Source: Burkholderiales bacterium
GTDB lineage: Bacteria; Pseudomonadota; Gammaproteobacteria; Burkholderiales; Burkholderiaceae_C
Assembly (NCBI GenBank): GCA_016000265.1
Contig: JAECRL010000007.1
Span: forward strand, 1-64,000
Direction: 5' to 3'
Length of the DNA: 64,000 nt
Shown here piece by piece: positions 16,118-26,425 of the stretch (position 1 is the stretch's first letter; each line of letters begins with the position of its first letter). The position numbers were made by a program, and so were the translations under genes. The notes under the pieces were generated by a model. The model worked only from the letters and a program-made list of their open reading frames with translations, made no database searches and was not told the origin of the DNA.

Positions 16118-18028
16118 ATGCAGTTGACCTGCACATCAAGCGGCTCTCGGGCCGCTTTTTTTTCATGGGTCCTGGGGCTGTGGCTTTGCTGCGGCCCCAT
16201 GCTGACCCACGCGCAAGAAGCGCAAAAAGCACGAGGGGAGCACGCGCCGTCGTCGGCGGCCTCCATCGACGCTGCGACCTGGATGGAACGGGCTGAGCTC
16301 CTGGGCGTGCACCACGACAGCACCTGGCACGCCTTGCTGCACTTGAAGCAAGGTCGCCCCCAACTCGTCGACGACCGCTTTCTGCTGAGCCTGAACGACT
16401 TCTCGCCTCTGCACGAACTCCGTGCGACGCTGGCCCTGCTGCTGGGCCCCGAAGCGGACGCGGCGGTGTGTCGCTTCCCTGCTCGCCAACTGTGGCTGCA
16501 GCAGACCATGGGCCTTCCCGAGCGCACCACCGCGCATTGCAAGGCTCTGGAGGAATTCCGCCAGCGCGCCCCGGCGGACACCATCAGCCTGGTCTTCGCG
16601 TCGGAAAACCTCGCGCAGCCCTCCAGCATGATGGGGCACCTGTTTCTCAAGGTGAGCGGACGCCTCAACGACGGCTCCGTGCGCGAGCACGCCATCGCTT
16701 TCTTCACCGACGCCGACACGCTGAACCTGCCCAAGTTGTTTTACGAGAGCATGGTCAAAGGCAAGGCCGGCTACTTCGTGCTGACGCCCTATCAAGACGA
16801 GGCCAGGTCATACGTGAACCTGGAGCAGCGCAGCCTGTGGGAGTACGCGCTGACGCTCACCAACGAGCAGCGCCGCATGATGCAGGCGCACATCCACGAG
16901 TTGCGTCAGGCTCGCATCACGTACTTCTTCCAGGACTACAACTGCGCCACCTTGGTCAAGCACCTGCTGGCGGTGGCGCAACCGGGCGTGCTGGAAGGCA
17001 GCGAGTGGTGGACCACGCCCAAGGGCGTGCTGCAGCGCGCACAACGCTCAGGGCTCATCGGTGAGACGCAGATCCAGTCGCCCTCGCGTTGGCGGGTTCG
17101 GTCGCTGGTGGACAGCATGGACGCAGCCGATGTGCGGGATGTGACTGCGCTCGTCGACACACAGGCGACGCAAGGCCTCCTGCCTGCTGAGGCGCCCGAA
17201 GACACGCGGGCGTTCCTTCGCCTGCAATTGGCGATGGCTTACAACAGCCACCGACTGGAGCGCGGGCACGTCGAGCGCGACCCCGCGCTGGCATACGGCA
17301 ACAGTCTGCGCGCACTGGCTGCGCAACACCACTCAGCCTTGAGCTTGCACGCCGACACGAGCAAGGACCCGGTGCTGTCGCCTGCGGAGCGGCAGGTGAG
17401 CGTGGGCTGGCGCCACCAACGCGGTGAAGAGCACCTGCGCCTGGGCCTGCTGCCGGTCTCGCATGACCTCATCGACGACAACCGCCAGCACTTCGGTGAA
17501 ACGGAGCTGCGTTTGTTCGACACCAGCGTGCTGGTCAACGCACGCACCGGCTCGCTCAGGCTGGAGCGCTTCACCCTGTACTCGACGCAATCCCTGCTGC
17601 CGCATGAGTCGCTGACGGGCGGGATCTCGGGGCGGTTCAAGATCGGGGTGGAGCCGCGGCTTTCGGTGCGCGGCGATGAGCGCCTCGCGTTGAGTGTGGA
17701 GGGCGCGCTGGGTCGAACCTGGCGCGTGCTGGATGACGTCGATGCGTTCGCGATGCTGGGGGCCAGCTGGAGCTGGCGCCAGCAAGGGCAAGCCCTGGTC
17801 ACGCCCAGCATCGGCGCGGTCATCCGTGAAGTGTTCGACATGAAATCCATCATCCGGCACTCGGTTCACATCCAACCCATCCAAGGTCGGTCCAGCATCA
17901 AAGAGTGGTCCTGGACCCAGGCTCGCTACCTGAACCCGACGAACACCGTGCTGCTGGAGTGGCGATCACTCTCGCAAGAAGGCGAGCGCCTTCAGCAGCT
18001 CTCGCTGGGCTTCAAGCGTCTGTTCTGA
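16118..18028 (+). CDS. DUF4105 / Lnb N-terminal periplasmic domain protein
   Basis: This 636-residue protein has a signal peptide with hydrophobic core FFSWVLGLWLCCG and probable cleavage after THA. A DUF4105 (Lnb N-terminal periplasmic) domain follows (about 150-300), with SMMGHLFLKVSG, AIAFFTDAD, YVNLEQRSLWEYAL and FFQDYNCATLVKHLL. The conserved His and Cys suggest an NlpC/P60-like cysteine hydrolase fold, an inference. The C-terminal half (about 400-636) is beta-rich and ends in Phe, consistent with an outer-membrane barrel. The first codons overlap the terminator of the previous gene, so start and expression are puzzling. Confidence 0.85.
   Translation: MQLTCTSSGSRAAFFSWVLGLWLCCGPMLTHAQEAQKARGEHAPSSAASIDAATWMERAELLGVHHDSTWHALLHLKQGRPQLVDDRFLLSLNDFSPLHELRATLALLLGPEADAAVCRFPARQLWLQQTMGLPERTTAHCKALEEFRQRAPADTISLVFASENLAQPSSMMGHLFLKVSGRLNDGSVREHAIAFFTDADTLNLPKLFYESMVKGKAGYFVLTPYQDEARSYVNLEQRSLWEYALTLTNEQRRMMQAHIHELRQARITYFFQDYNCATLVKHLLAVAQPGVLEGSEWWTTPKGVLQRAQRSGLIGETQIQSPSRWRVRSLVDSMDAADVRDVTALVDTQATQGLLPAEAPEDTRAFLRLQLAMAYNSHRLERGHVERDPALAYGNSLRALAAQHHSALSLHADTSKDPVLSPAERQVSVGWRHQRGEEHLRLGLLPVSHDLIDDNRQHFGETELRLFDTSVLVNARTGSLRLERFTLYSTQSLLPHESLTGGISGRFKIGVEPRLSVRGDERLALSVEGALGRTWRVLDDVDAFAMLGASWSWRQQGQALVTPSIGAVIREVFDMKSIIRHSVHIQPIQGRSSIKEWSWTQARYLNPTNTVLLEWRSLSQEGERLQQLSLGFKRLF
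16138..16163 (+). terminator. Intrinsic terminator after the lipoprotein gene, inside the DUF4105 5' coding region
   Basis: Stem AAGCGGC / GCCGCTT with a TCTCGG loop is followed by eight to nine T residues broken by one C. It ends the lipoprotein transcript, yet it encodes residues 7-15 of the next protein's signal peptide. Confidence 0.8.
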
Positions 18029-18188
18029 TCGCGGCGTCAGGCGCATCGGTTTTGACGCACATTCCCTGATTCACCTGTTTGCATCCAGAACGCACCAGCC
18101 TGCGTAAGTGTTGGTGCGACCTGCCGACCGAGCCCCTTTTTGCGGGTCCCGGGGTGTGGGTCCCCCACCCACCCTGGAGCAAAACAGC

Positions 18189-19853
18189 ATGAACACACAA
18201 CGCCACCGTGGCGCCCGCCTCGCCCTCGTCGCAGCCGCCGCATCGGCCCTGTGCGCGGCCACCCTGCCCGCCCTGGCTTCCAGCCACCGCGAAGCCCCGT
18301 TCATCACCACCAGCCCGAAGGTGGATGGCACGGACTTCTACATGTTCATGAGCTACGAGTCTGGCCGCGCCGACTACGTCACGCTCATCGCCAACTACCA
18401 ACCCCTGCAAGACGCGTACGGCGGCCCCAACTACTTCAAGATGGACCCGAACGCGCTGTACGAGATCCACGTCGACAACAACGGCGACGCGGTTGAAGAC
18501 ATCACCTTCCAGTTCCGCTTCAACAACACCCTGGCCAACGCCGGCAAGGGCGTGGAGCTGAACATCGGTGGCTCGATGGTCGCCATCCCCCTGACGCAAG
18601 CCGGCACCGTGTCCAGCGTGTCGGACGGCAACCTCAACGTCGCTGAAACCTACGGCGTGACCGTGGTGCGCGGCGACCGCCGCAAGGGCACCCGCGCTGC
18701 GCTGAGCAAGGCTTCGGGCGGCTCCACGACCTTCCAGAAGCCGGTGGACTACATCGGCGACAAGACCTTGGGCAACTCGGCTGCCTACGAGGCCTACGCC
18801 GCACAGCACGTGCACACGGTCAACATCCCGGGCTGCGCCATGCCGGCCAAGGTGTTCGTCGGTCAGCGCCAGGAAGGCTTCGCGGTCAACCTCGGCCCGA
18901 TTTTCGACCTGGTCAACGCCACGCCAGGCCAGATCCTGGACCCGGCCAACATCAACGCCTTCGCAGGCAACTCCATCCAGGACAAGAACGTCACCTCGAT
19001 GGCCTTGGAAGTCCACAAGTCCTGCCTGACCGCTGGCACCGACTCGGTGGTGGGCGGCTGGACCACGGCCAGCGTGCGCCAGGCCCGCCTGATGGCCGCG
19101 GCCCCGGCCTCCGGCTACCAGACCTCCGACAAGAACGGTGGCGCCTGGGTGCAGGTTTCGCGTCTGGGCAACCCCCTGGTCAACGAGGTCGTCATCGGCC
19201 TGCGTGACAAGGACAAGTTCAACACCTCCAAGCCCAAGGACGACCTGCAGTTCGCCACCTACGTGACGAACCCGACGCTGCCGGCGTTGCTCGGTCTGGT
19301 GCTGGCAGGTGACACCACCGCACTCGCCCCCACCAATTTCCCGCGCACCGACCTGGTGGCCACGTTCCTGACGGGCATCAACGGCCTGAACCGCCCCGCT
19401 GCCTTGTCGTCGCCTTCGGACCAGCTGCGCCTGAACACCGCTGTGGCCCCCGTCGCCGTGGCCAACCAGAACCGCCTGGGCGCTGCTGGCTCCATCCTGG
19501 CTGCGGGCTCCGTCGGCGCTGCCACCGACCTGGCCGGCTTCCCCAACGGTCGCCGTCCCAAGGATGACGTGGTGGACATCGCCCTGGTGGCCACCATCGG
19601 CGGCCTGTGCGCCATCAACGAAAGCATCGACCTGGGCCTGAGCTCCGTGGTGGTGCCCAAGGTGGGCACGCTGACCTCGACCTGCACGACCGCCTCGCTG
19701 ACCAACCTGGCCAAGGCCCCGGGCAACAACATGCTGCCCAACGCCGCCAACGTCCACGACGGCGCCGACCAGGCCGTGGTGCCCTTCCTCACCCGCTTCC
19801 CGTACCTGAACACGCCGAACTCCGGTTCGACGCCGGATCAGAGCATCAACTGA
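18189..19853 (+). CDS. DUF4331 domain exported protein
   Basis: This 554-residue protein has a signal peptide (about residues 1-31, cleaved near LPALA-SSHREAP) and then a DUF4331 domain over most of its length. The hallmark start is SSHREAPFITTSPKVDGTDFYMFMSYE. A motif QDAYGGPNYFKMDPNALYEIHVDNNGD, abbreviated here, carries acidic clusters that could bind metal. Function is unknown. It heads a cluster with a small lipoprotein, a TPR protein and a HupE-like membrane protein. A GGAG ribosome site stands 10 bases before the ATG. No anchoring helix is seen, so it is probably periplasmic or secreted. Confidence 0.87.
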   Translation: MNTQRHRGARLALVAAAASALCAATLPALASSHREAPFITTSPKVDGTDFYMFMSYESGRADYVTLIANYQPLQDAYGGPNYFKMDPNALYEIHVDNNGDAVEDITFQFRFNNTLANAGKGVELNIGGSMVAIPLTQAGTVSSVSDGNLNVAETYGVTVVRGDRRKGTRAALSKASGGSTTFQKPVDYIGDKTLGNSAAYEAYAAQHVHTVNIPGCAMPAKVFVGQRQEGFAVNLGPIFDLVNATPGQILDPANINAFAGNSIQDKNVTSMALEVHKSCLTAGTDSVVGGWTTASVRQARLMAAAPASGYQTSDKNGGAWVQVSRLGNPLVNEVVIGLRDKDKFNTSKPKDDLQFATYVTNPTLPALLGLVLAGDTTALAPTNFPRTDLVATFLTGINGLNRPAALSSPSDQLRLNTAVAPVAVANQNRLGAAGSILAAGSVGAATDLAGFPNGRRPKDDVVDIALVATIGGLCAINESIDLGLSSVVVPKVGTLTSTCTTASLTNLAKAPGNNMLPNAANVHDGADQAVVPFLTRFPYLNTPNSGSTPDQSIN

Positions 19854-19869
19854 AGCACGGAGCGCGTCC

Positions 19870-20157
19870 ATGACACACACAAGCCCATTGCCCCGCCGCT
19901 CGGCGCTGGCTTCCCTGATCCTCGCTGCGAGCCTCCTGTCGGCATGCGGTGGTGGGGGTGACGACGGCGGCGTCAAGCCGGTCGCCGGCAGCGTCGACGT
20001 CACCACCCAGGTCGCACCCGCGGCCGCCACCGACGCCGCAGCGGCCACGAGCTACACCAGCTCACTGGCCGACACCCCGGCGAGCACCGGCGACACGCTG
20101 GACCCGGTGGCAGTGCCCGACACCCTGGGCACCGACGACACCGCCGAGCCGACCTGA
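19870..20157 (+). CDS. Small lipoprotein in the DUF4331 cluster
   Basis: This 95-residue protein has a lipoprotein signal with the lipobox LLSAC, Cys-26, followed by GGGGDDGG, a Gly/Asp linker typical of lipoproteins. The remainder is Ala/Thr/Asp rich and low complexity (DVTTQVAPAAATDAAAATS and an acidic C-terminus). It follows DUF4331 by 16 bases with no terminator between, so co-transcription is likely. No family is recognised. Confidence 0.72.
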   Translation: MTHTSPLPRRSALASLILAASLLSACGGGGDDGGVKPVAGSVDVTTQVAPAAATDAAAATSYTSSLADTPASTGDTLDPVAVPDTLGTDDTAEPT

Positions 20158-20205
20158 GCCATCGGCCCTCAGCCCGCAGGCGGTGCATCATGTGCCACCT
20201 GCCCC

Positions 20206-20229
20206 GGCCCCTTCGGGGGCCTTTTTTTT
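20206..20229 (+). terminator. Intrinsic terminator after the DUF4331-lipoprotein pair
   Basis: The stem GGCCCC / GGGGCC with the stable TTCG tetraloop is followed by eight T residues. It lies about 50 bases after the lipoprotein stop and 18 bases before the TPR gene start, so it may attenuate rather than separate the two transcripts. Confidence 0.85.
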
Positions 20230-20246
20230 GCCCGAATGGACGCCCC

Positions 20247-21440
20247 ATGCCCCACCTGTCTCGCCGCCCGATGCCGACACAGCGACTGCCGATGATCGGC
20301 CGCCTGGCATGCGGGCTGATCCTCGGCATCGCGCTGGCCCCGGCACAGTCGGCCACCTTGGTCACACCCACCCAGGACCAGGAGGTGGTGGAGGTGCTGC
20401 GCGAGCGTCCGCTGGACGCCCAGGAGCGCCAGTGGCGGCAGCTGCGCGCGCAGGCCCGCGCCGAGCCCCGCAACCTGAGCCTGGCGCTGCAAGTGGCCAG
20501 CCAGGCCCTGAGCCGCTCCCGGCGCGACGGTGACCCGCGCTGGCTGGGCCAGGCCGAGGCCGCGCTGGCCCCCTGGTGGAAGCTGCCCCAGCCCCCCGCT
20601 GCGGTGCGGCTGCTGAGGGCCGTCATCCTGCAAACCACCCACCGCTTCGACGCTGCCGTGCAAGACCTGCAGGCCCTCACGAGCCAGGACCCCGCCAACG
20701 TGCAGGCCTGGCTGACGCTGGCCGCCGTGCGGCAGGTGACGGGCCGCTACGACGAGGCCGAAGCGGCCTGCCAGGGCCTGGCCCAGGCGGGCGCACGCTG
20801 GCACGCCCAGGCCTGCAGCGCCGACCTGTCGAGCCTGCGCGGTGAGGGCGCACGCGCCAGCGCCGAGCTGACGCGGCTGGCGGCCTCGGCCCCGCCCGGG
20901 CTGGCGTCGTGGCTGAGCCTGGTTCGCGCGGAGCTGGCCGAGCGCATGGGCCAGCCCGAGCAGGCCTCGCGCCTGTACCAACAGGCCTTGCTGCAGGGCG
21001 ACGACCCTTACACGCTGGGCGCACACGCCGACTTCCTGCTGGACCGTGCTCAGCCGCAAGAGGTCATCCAGCGTCTCAAAGGCCAGGAGCGCAACGACGC
21101 CCTGCTGCTGCGCCTGGCCGAGGCGCAAGCCGCCACGGGCGACCGCGCCGCCACCCAGCGCAGCGTGCAAACCTTGCGCGCGCGCTTCGAGGCCGGACGC
21201 GAACGGGGCGACCGCGTCCACCTGCGCGAAGAAGCCCGCTTCACGCTGAGGCTGCTCAAGCGGCCCAAGCTGGCGCTGCAACTGGCCCAGGAAAACTGGG
21301 CCGTGCAGAAAGAGCCCGCCGACGCACGCATCTACCTGGAGGCCGCGAAAGCCGCGGGCCAGCCCGATGCCGCCGACCCCGTGCGCCGCTTCGCCCGCGA
21401 AGCCGGCTGGTCTGATGCCCGACTGGAGGGGCTGCTGTGA
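20247..21440 (+). CDS. TPR-repeat exported protein
   Basis: This 397-residue protein has a signal peptide around MIGRLACGLILGIALAPAQSA. Helical TPR-like repeats fill most of the rest, for example ALQVASQALSRSRRDGDPRWLGQAEAAL (pattern only), TTHRFDAAVQDLQALTSQDP and GRYDEAEAACQGLAQAG. TPR arrays bind proteins, so a scaffold role in the cluster is likely. A start farther upstream would run through the terminator hairpin, so the ATG at 20247 (or 20271/20292) is preferred. Its stop overlaps the HupE start as TGATG, showing coupling. Confidence 0.8.
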   Translation: MPHLSRRPMPTQRLPMIGRLACGLILGIALAPAQSATLVTPTQDQEVVEVLRERPLDAQERQWRQLRAQARAEPRNLSLALQVASQALSRSRRDGDPRWLGQAEAALAPWWKLPQPPAAVRLLRAVILQTTHRFDAAVQDLQALTSQDPANVQAWLTLAAVRQVTGRYDEAEAACQGLAQAGARWHAQACSADLSSLRGEGARASAELTRLAASAPPGLASWLSLVRAELAERMGQPEQASRLYQQALLQGDDPYTLGAHADFLLDRAQPQEVIQRLKGQERNDALLLRLAEAQAATGDRAATQRSVQTLRARFEAGRERGDRVHLREEARFTLRLLKRPKLALQLAQENWAVQKEPADARIYLEAAKAAGQPDAADPVRRFAREAGWSDARLEGLL

Positions 21441-22780
21441 TGACGCACCTGCTGAACCGCTTTCGCCGGCCCAGGATGGGCCTGCTGGCCTCGCTGGCCT
21501 CGTTGACCTCGCTGTGGGCCGCGACGGCCCTGGCCCACAAGCCCAGCGACAGCCACCTCACCCTGACCCCGCAAAACGGCGGCGTGGTGGACGTTCAGTG
21601 GCACGTGGCGCTGCGCGACCTCGACGACGAGCTCACGCTGGACACCAACGACGACGGGCGCCTGAGCTGGGGCGAGGTGCGCACCCGCTGGGCCGAGGTG
21701 TCGGCCTGGGTGCGCCCTCACCTGAGGCTGAGCCACGCGGGTCAGGCCTGCGTGGCCTTGCCCGCGCAAGCCGACGACCCGCCGCCGGCGCTGGCCCAGC
21801 ACACCGACGGCCGCTACGCGGTCTTGCGCTGGCGACACCAGTGCCCCACCAGCGGCGCCGATTTCAACGAGCTGTCCGTCGACTACCGACTGTTCGCCAC
21901 GACCGACCCGACCCACCGCGGCATCGTGCGGTGGCCCTCGGGCGTGGTGGTGCTGGGCACGAGTCGGCCCACGCACCGCATGGCGCTCAGTGGGCTCCAG
22001 GGGGCGATGGCGGCCAGCGCGGCATCGGTTTCCGCGTCCATGCCGGCATCGGCTTCAACCACCAACGCCGATGCGGTGGACGTGGCCGGTGAAGTCGCCG
22101 ATGAAGCCGCATCCACAGCGAAGCCCGAGTCGGCCCTGGACGAGCTGCTGCGCTTCATCGTCGACGGCGTCCACCACATCGCCATCGGCACGGACCACAT
22201 CCTCTTCCTGCTGTCGCTGCTGCTGGTGTCGGTGTGGCGGCGCGAAGGCCCGGTGCGCTGGTGGCCGCCCACCGCTGGCTGGCAGCCGCGCGAAACAGCG
22301 CGGGCCTCGTGGGCCGAGGTGCTCAAGCTGGTGACCTCGTTCACGCTGGCGCACTCCGTCACGCTGGGGCTGGCCACCTTCGGCGTGCTCTCGCCGCCCT
22401 CGCGCTGGGTGGAGTCGGTGATCGCGCTCAGCGTGCTGCTGGCCGCGCTCGACAACCTGCTGCCGCTGTTGCGCGCCCCGCGCTGGGCGGTGGTGTTCGG
22501 CTTCGGCCTGATCCACGGCTTCGGCTTCGCCGGCGTGCTGCAGGACCTCGGGCTGGAGCCGGGCAACATCGCCTTGCCGCTGCTGGGCTTCAACCTCGGG
22601 GTGGAGCTGGGGCAGCTGGCGCTGGTGGCCGTGGTGCTGCCGCTGGCCTTGCTGCTGCGGCGCTCGGCCTTCTACCGCCACGCGGTGGTCGTGCCGCTGT
22701 CCATCGGCATCGCCCTGCTGTCGGCGGTGTGGCTGGTCGAGCGCGCCGCCGACGTGACCTTGCTGGGCGTGGGCGGGTGA
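21440..22780 (+). CDS. HupE/UreJ-like membrane protein
   Basis: This 446-residue protein has a signal segment ending LAHKP, and then an extracytoplasmic beta-rich domain (about 30-210) containing an EF-hand-like loop DTNDDGRLSWGEV. Six or more transmembrane helices follow. These carry the histidine motifs HHIAIGTDHILFLLSL, TLAHSVTL and GLIHGFGFAGVL, which define the HupE/UreJ_2 family. HupE and UreJ relatives transport nickel or cobalt, so a metal role is inferred from family. It completes the DUF4331 cluster and is coupled to the TPR gene. A preceding GTG (21437) is an alternative start. Confidence 0.88.
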   Translation: MTHLLNRFRRPRMGLLASLASLTSLWAATALAHKPSDSHLTLTPQNGGVVDVQWHVALRDLDDELTLDTNDDGRLSWGEVRTRWAEVSAWVRPHLRLSHAGQACVALPAQADDPPPALAQHTDGRYAVLRWRHQCPTSGADFNELSVDYRLFATTDPTHRGIVRWPSGVVVLGTSRPTHRMALSGLQGAMAASAASVSASMPASASTTNADAVDVAGEVADEAASTAKPESALDELLRFIVDGVHHIAIGTDHILFLLSLLLVSVWRREGPVRWWPPTAGWQPRETARASWAEVLKLVTSFTLAHSVTLGLATFGVLSPPSRWVESVIALSVLLAALDNLLPLLRAPRWAVVFGFGLIHGFGFAGVLQDLGLEPGNIALPLLGFNLGVELGQLALVAVVLPLALLLRRSAFYRHAVVVPLSIGIALLSAVWLVERAADVTLLGVGG

Positions 22781-22817
22781 ACAAGACAGGGTGAGCCTGA
22801 CCAGGCGAGGGAGATAG

Positions 22818-24908
<2,091 letters not shown>

Positions 24909-24943
24909 TGCCAGGGTGCAACGTCACCCTGTGATGCCATCGA

Positions 24944-25528
24944 TCAGAAGCTGTAAGTCAGGCCCGCGCTGATGAGGCGGGCGACGCCCTTGCTGTTGCC
25001 CGACGCCGATTCGACCTCGGCGCGCGTCATGTCGACGCTGACTTCGGCCTGCACGTTCTTGCGCAGAGAGTAGGCCAGCCCCAGGCCCACGTAGGGCTGC
25101 AGCTGATCGGTGGTGGACAGGGCCACGCGCGCGCCCGCAGCGCGGTTCTCGCGCTCGGTGTGCACAGCGGCCAGGCCCAGTCGGGCCACGCCCGTGAGCG
25201 AGGGCACCAGCGAAGGCAGCAACTCGACGCGAGCGACCGCCGCCGCCGTCAAAGCCTGGGCCTCCAGGTCGGATTCGACGACGAAGCCGCTTTGCGGGTA
25301 CGTTGCGCGGGCCCGACCGAAGTCGATGTAGCCCACCTCGGCGGCGAGCATGGGGTGGAAGCGGTAGCCCGCGAAGAACTTGAAGCCGACGTCAGAGCGG
25401 TCGCACGAGATCGTGTCCGCGCAGTTGAGCTTGAGGTTGCCGGAGCCCACCTGAGCGCCCACGTGGAATTGAGCCGCCGCCTGGCCTGCGAGCGCGGCCA
25501 GCGCCGTCGCGAGGAAATACTTCTTCAT
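24944..25528 (-). CDS. Outer-membrane beta-barrel protein, paralogue 1
   Basis: This 194-residue protein has a signal peptide (MKKYFLATALAALAGQAAAQ). A predicted eight-stranded barrel with alternating hydrophobic residues ends in the terminal motif LISAGLTYSF with C-terminal Phe, the BAM recognition signal. It contains NCADTISCDRSD, a probable disulfide loop, and GYRFHPMLAAEVGYIDFG, in the style of small OmpA/OmpX/OprF-like barrels. The neighbouring gene is a paralogue of the same strand. The ligand or role is unknown. The ATG at 25528 is chosen because it begins the signal peptide. Confidence 0.82.
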   Translation of the reverse strand: MKKYFLATALAALAGQAAAQFHVGAQVGSGNLKLNCADTISCDRSDVGFKFFAGYRFHPMLAAEVGYIDFGRARATYPQSGFVVESDLEAQALTAAAVARVELLPSLVPSLTGVARLGLAAVHTERENRAAGARVALSTTDQLQPYVGLGLAYSLRKNVQAEVSVDMTRAEVESASGNSKGVARLISAGLTYSF

Positions 25529-25652
25529 GCCGGATCCTTGGGTGAGTTGCATCGGTTTCGCGCCACACCTTATCGGATCACACCGCCTGCGCGCAAACTC
25601 AGCCGGCGACAAACCTGCGACTCGTCAGGATATCCAACACCGGTCATTGAAA

Positions 25653-25687
25653 GCAAAACGGCACCCGGGGAAGCGGGTGCCGTTTTG
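25653..25687 (-). terminator. Strong intrinsic terminator after outer-membrane paralogue 2
   Basis: The arms GCAAAACGGCACCCG and CGGGTGCCGTTTTGC are perfectly complementary around a GGGAA loop, forming a 15-bp stem whose A and T runs work in both directions. It lies 46 bases after the stop of the paralogue at 25734. Confidence 0.85.
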
Positions 25688-25733
25688 CGTCAAAAGGGCG
25701 CCGTCAAGCGCCAGGGGGCCGAGCCAAAGGGGC

Positions 25734-26273
25734 TCAGAAGTCGTACTGAGCGCCGATGCTGATCAAGCGCACAGCGCCTTCGTCACCGCGCGACTCGGCG
25801 GTGGTGAAGTCCGCTGCCAAGGTGCCCTTGAGGTTCTTGGTGAAGGCGTACTCCATGCCCAGGCCAACGTACAAGGAGGTGGCGCTATCCGAGCGCGAGG
25901 ACAGGGGCAGCTTGGACTCAGCGTCCACCATGGCCAGGCCCAGGCGGCCCACGACATTGAGTTCACGCGTGACCGGCGCGCGCGCTGCGGCGTTGATCAG
26001 GAAGCCGTCAACGGCCAGGGAGCCGCCGGTGAAGGTGGCCTTGCCGAAGTCGATGTAGCCGGCCTCGATGGCGAAGACCGGGTTGATCTTGTAGCCGCCC
26101 ACGACCTTGTAGCCGGTGTCGTTGTTCGAGCAGTTGTTCAGCAGGATGTTGTCGCAGTCAACGTTGATGTGCGACGGGCCGAAAGCACCACCGATGTAGG
26201 CCTTGTTGTTCAGTTGAGCCGAAGCGGCGCCGGTCAGGGCCAGCAGGGCGGCGGCCAGTGCGATTTTTTTCAT
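25734..26273 (-). CDS. Outer-membrane beta-barrel protein, paralogue 2
   Basis: This 179-residue protein has a signal peptide (MKKIALAAALLALTGAASAQ). Its barrel shares the neighbour's pattern: NCSNNDTGYKVVGGYKIN, PVFAIEAGYIDFGKATF and the terminal LISIGAQYDF with C-terminal Phe. The Cys pair in DCDNILLNNC matches the neighbour's disulfide loop. A tandem duplication is likely, with divergence of the loops. No transporter or enzyme motif is visible. Confidence 0.83.
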   Translation of the reverse strand: MKKIALAAALLALTGAASAQLNNKAYIGGAFGPSHINVDCDNILLNNCSNNDTGYKVVGGYKINPVFAIEAGYIDFGKATFTGGSLAVDGFLINAAARAPVTRELNVVGRLGLAMVDAESKLPLSSRSDSATSLYVGLGMEYAFTKNLKGTLAADFTTAESRGDEGAVRLISIGAQYDF

Positions 26274-26425
26274 GGGGTCTCCAATGGGTGTGAGCGGGTG
26301 AGGCGGGACGCGATGACGTCGTCGCGCAATCTAACGCGCTGCATCCAGGTCCGTCCCCCCCATCCGCACCAAGGGATAACCCTTAACTTGCAACAGAGGC
26401 GATACACATTCGCCCCAGCCCCCCT

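Noticed and set aside
18012..20048. Long antisense open frame opposite the DUF4331 gene
   Set aside because: It is a shadow of the DUF4331 coding region, with no domain, start site or conserved motif.
20190..20246. Upstream start of the TPR gene at 20190
   Set aside because: The extension passes through the TTCG-loop terminator and its T run and reads as unlikely peptide. The ATG at 20247 is favoured.
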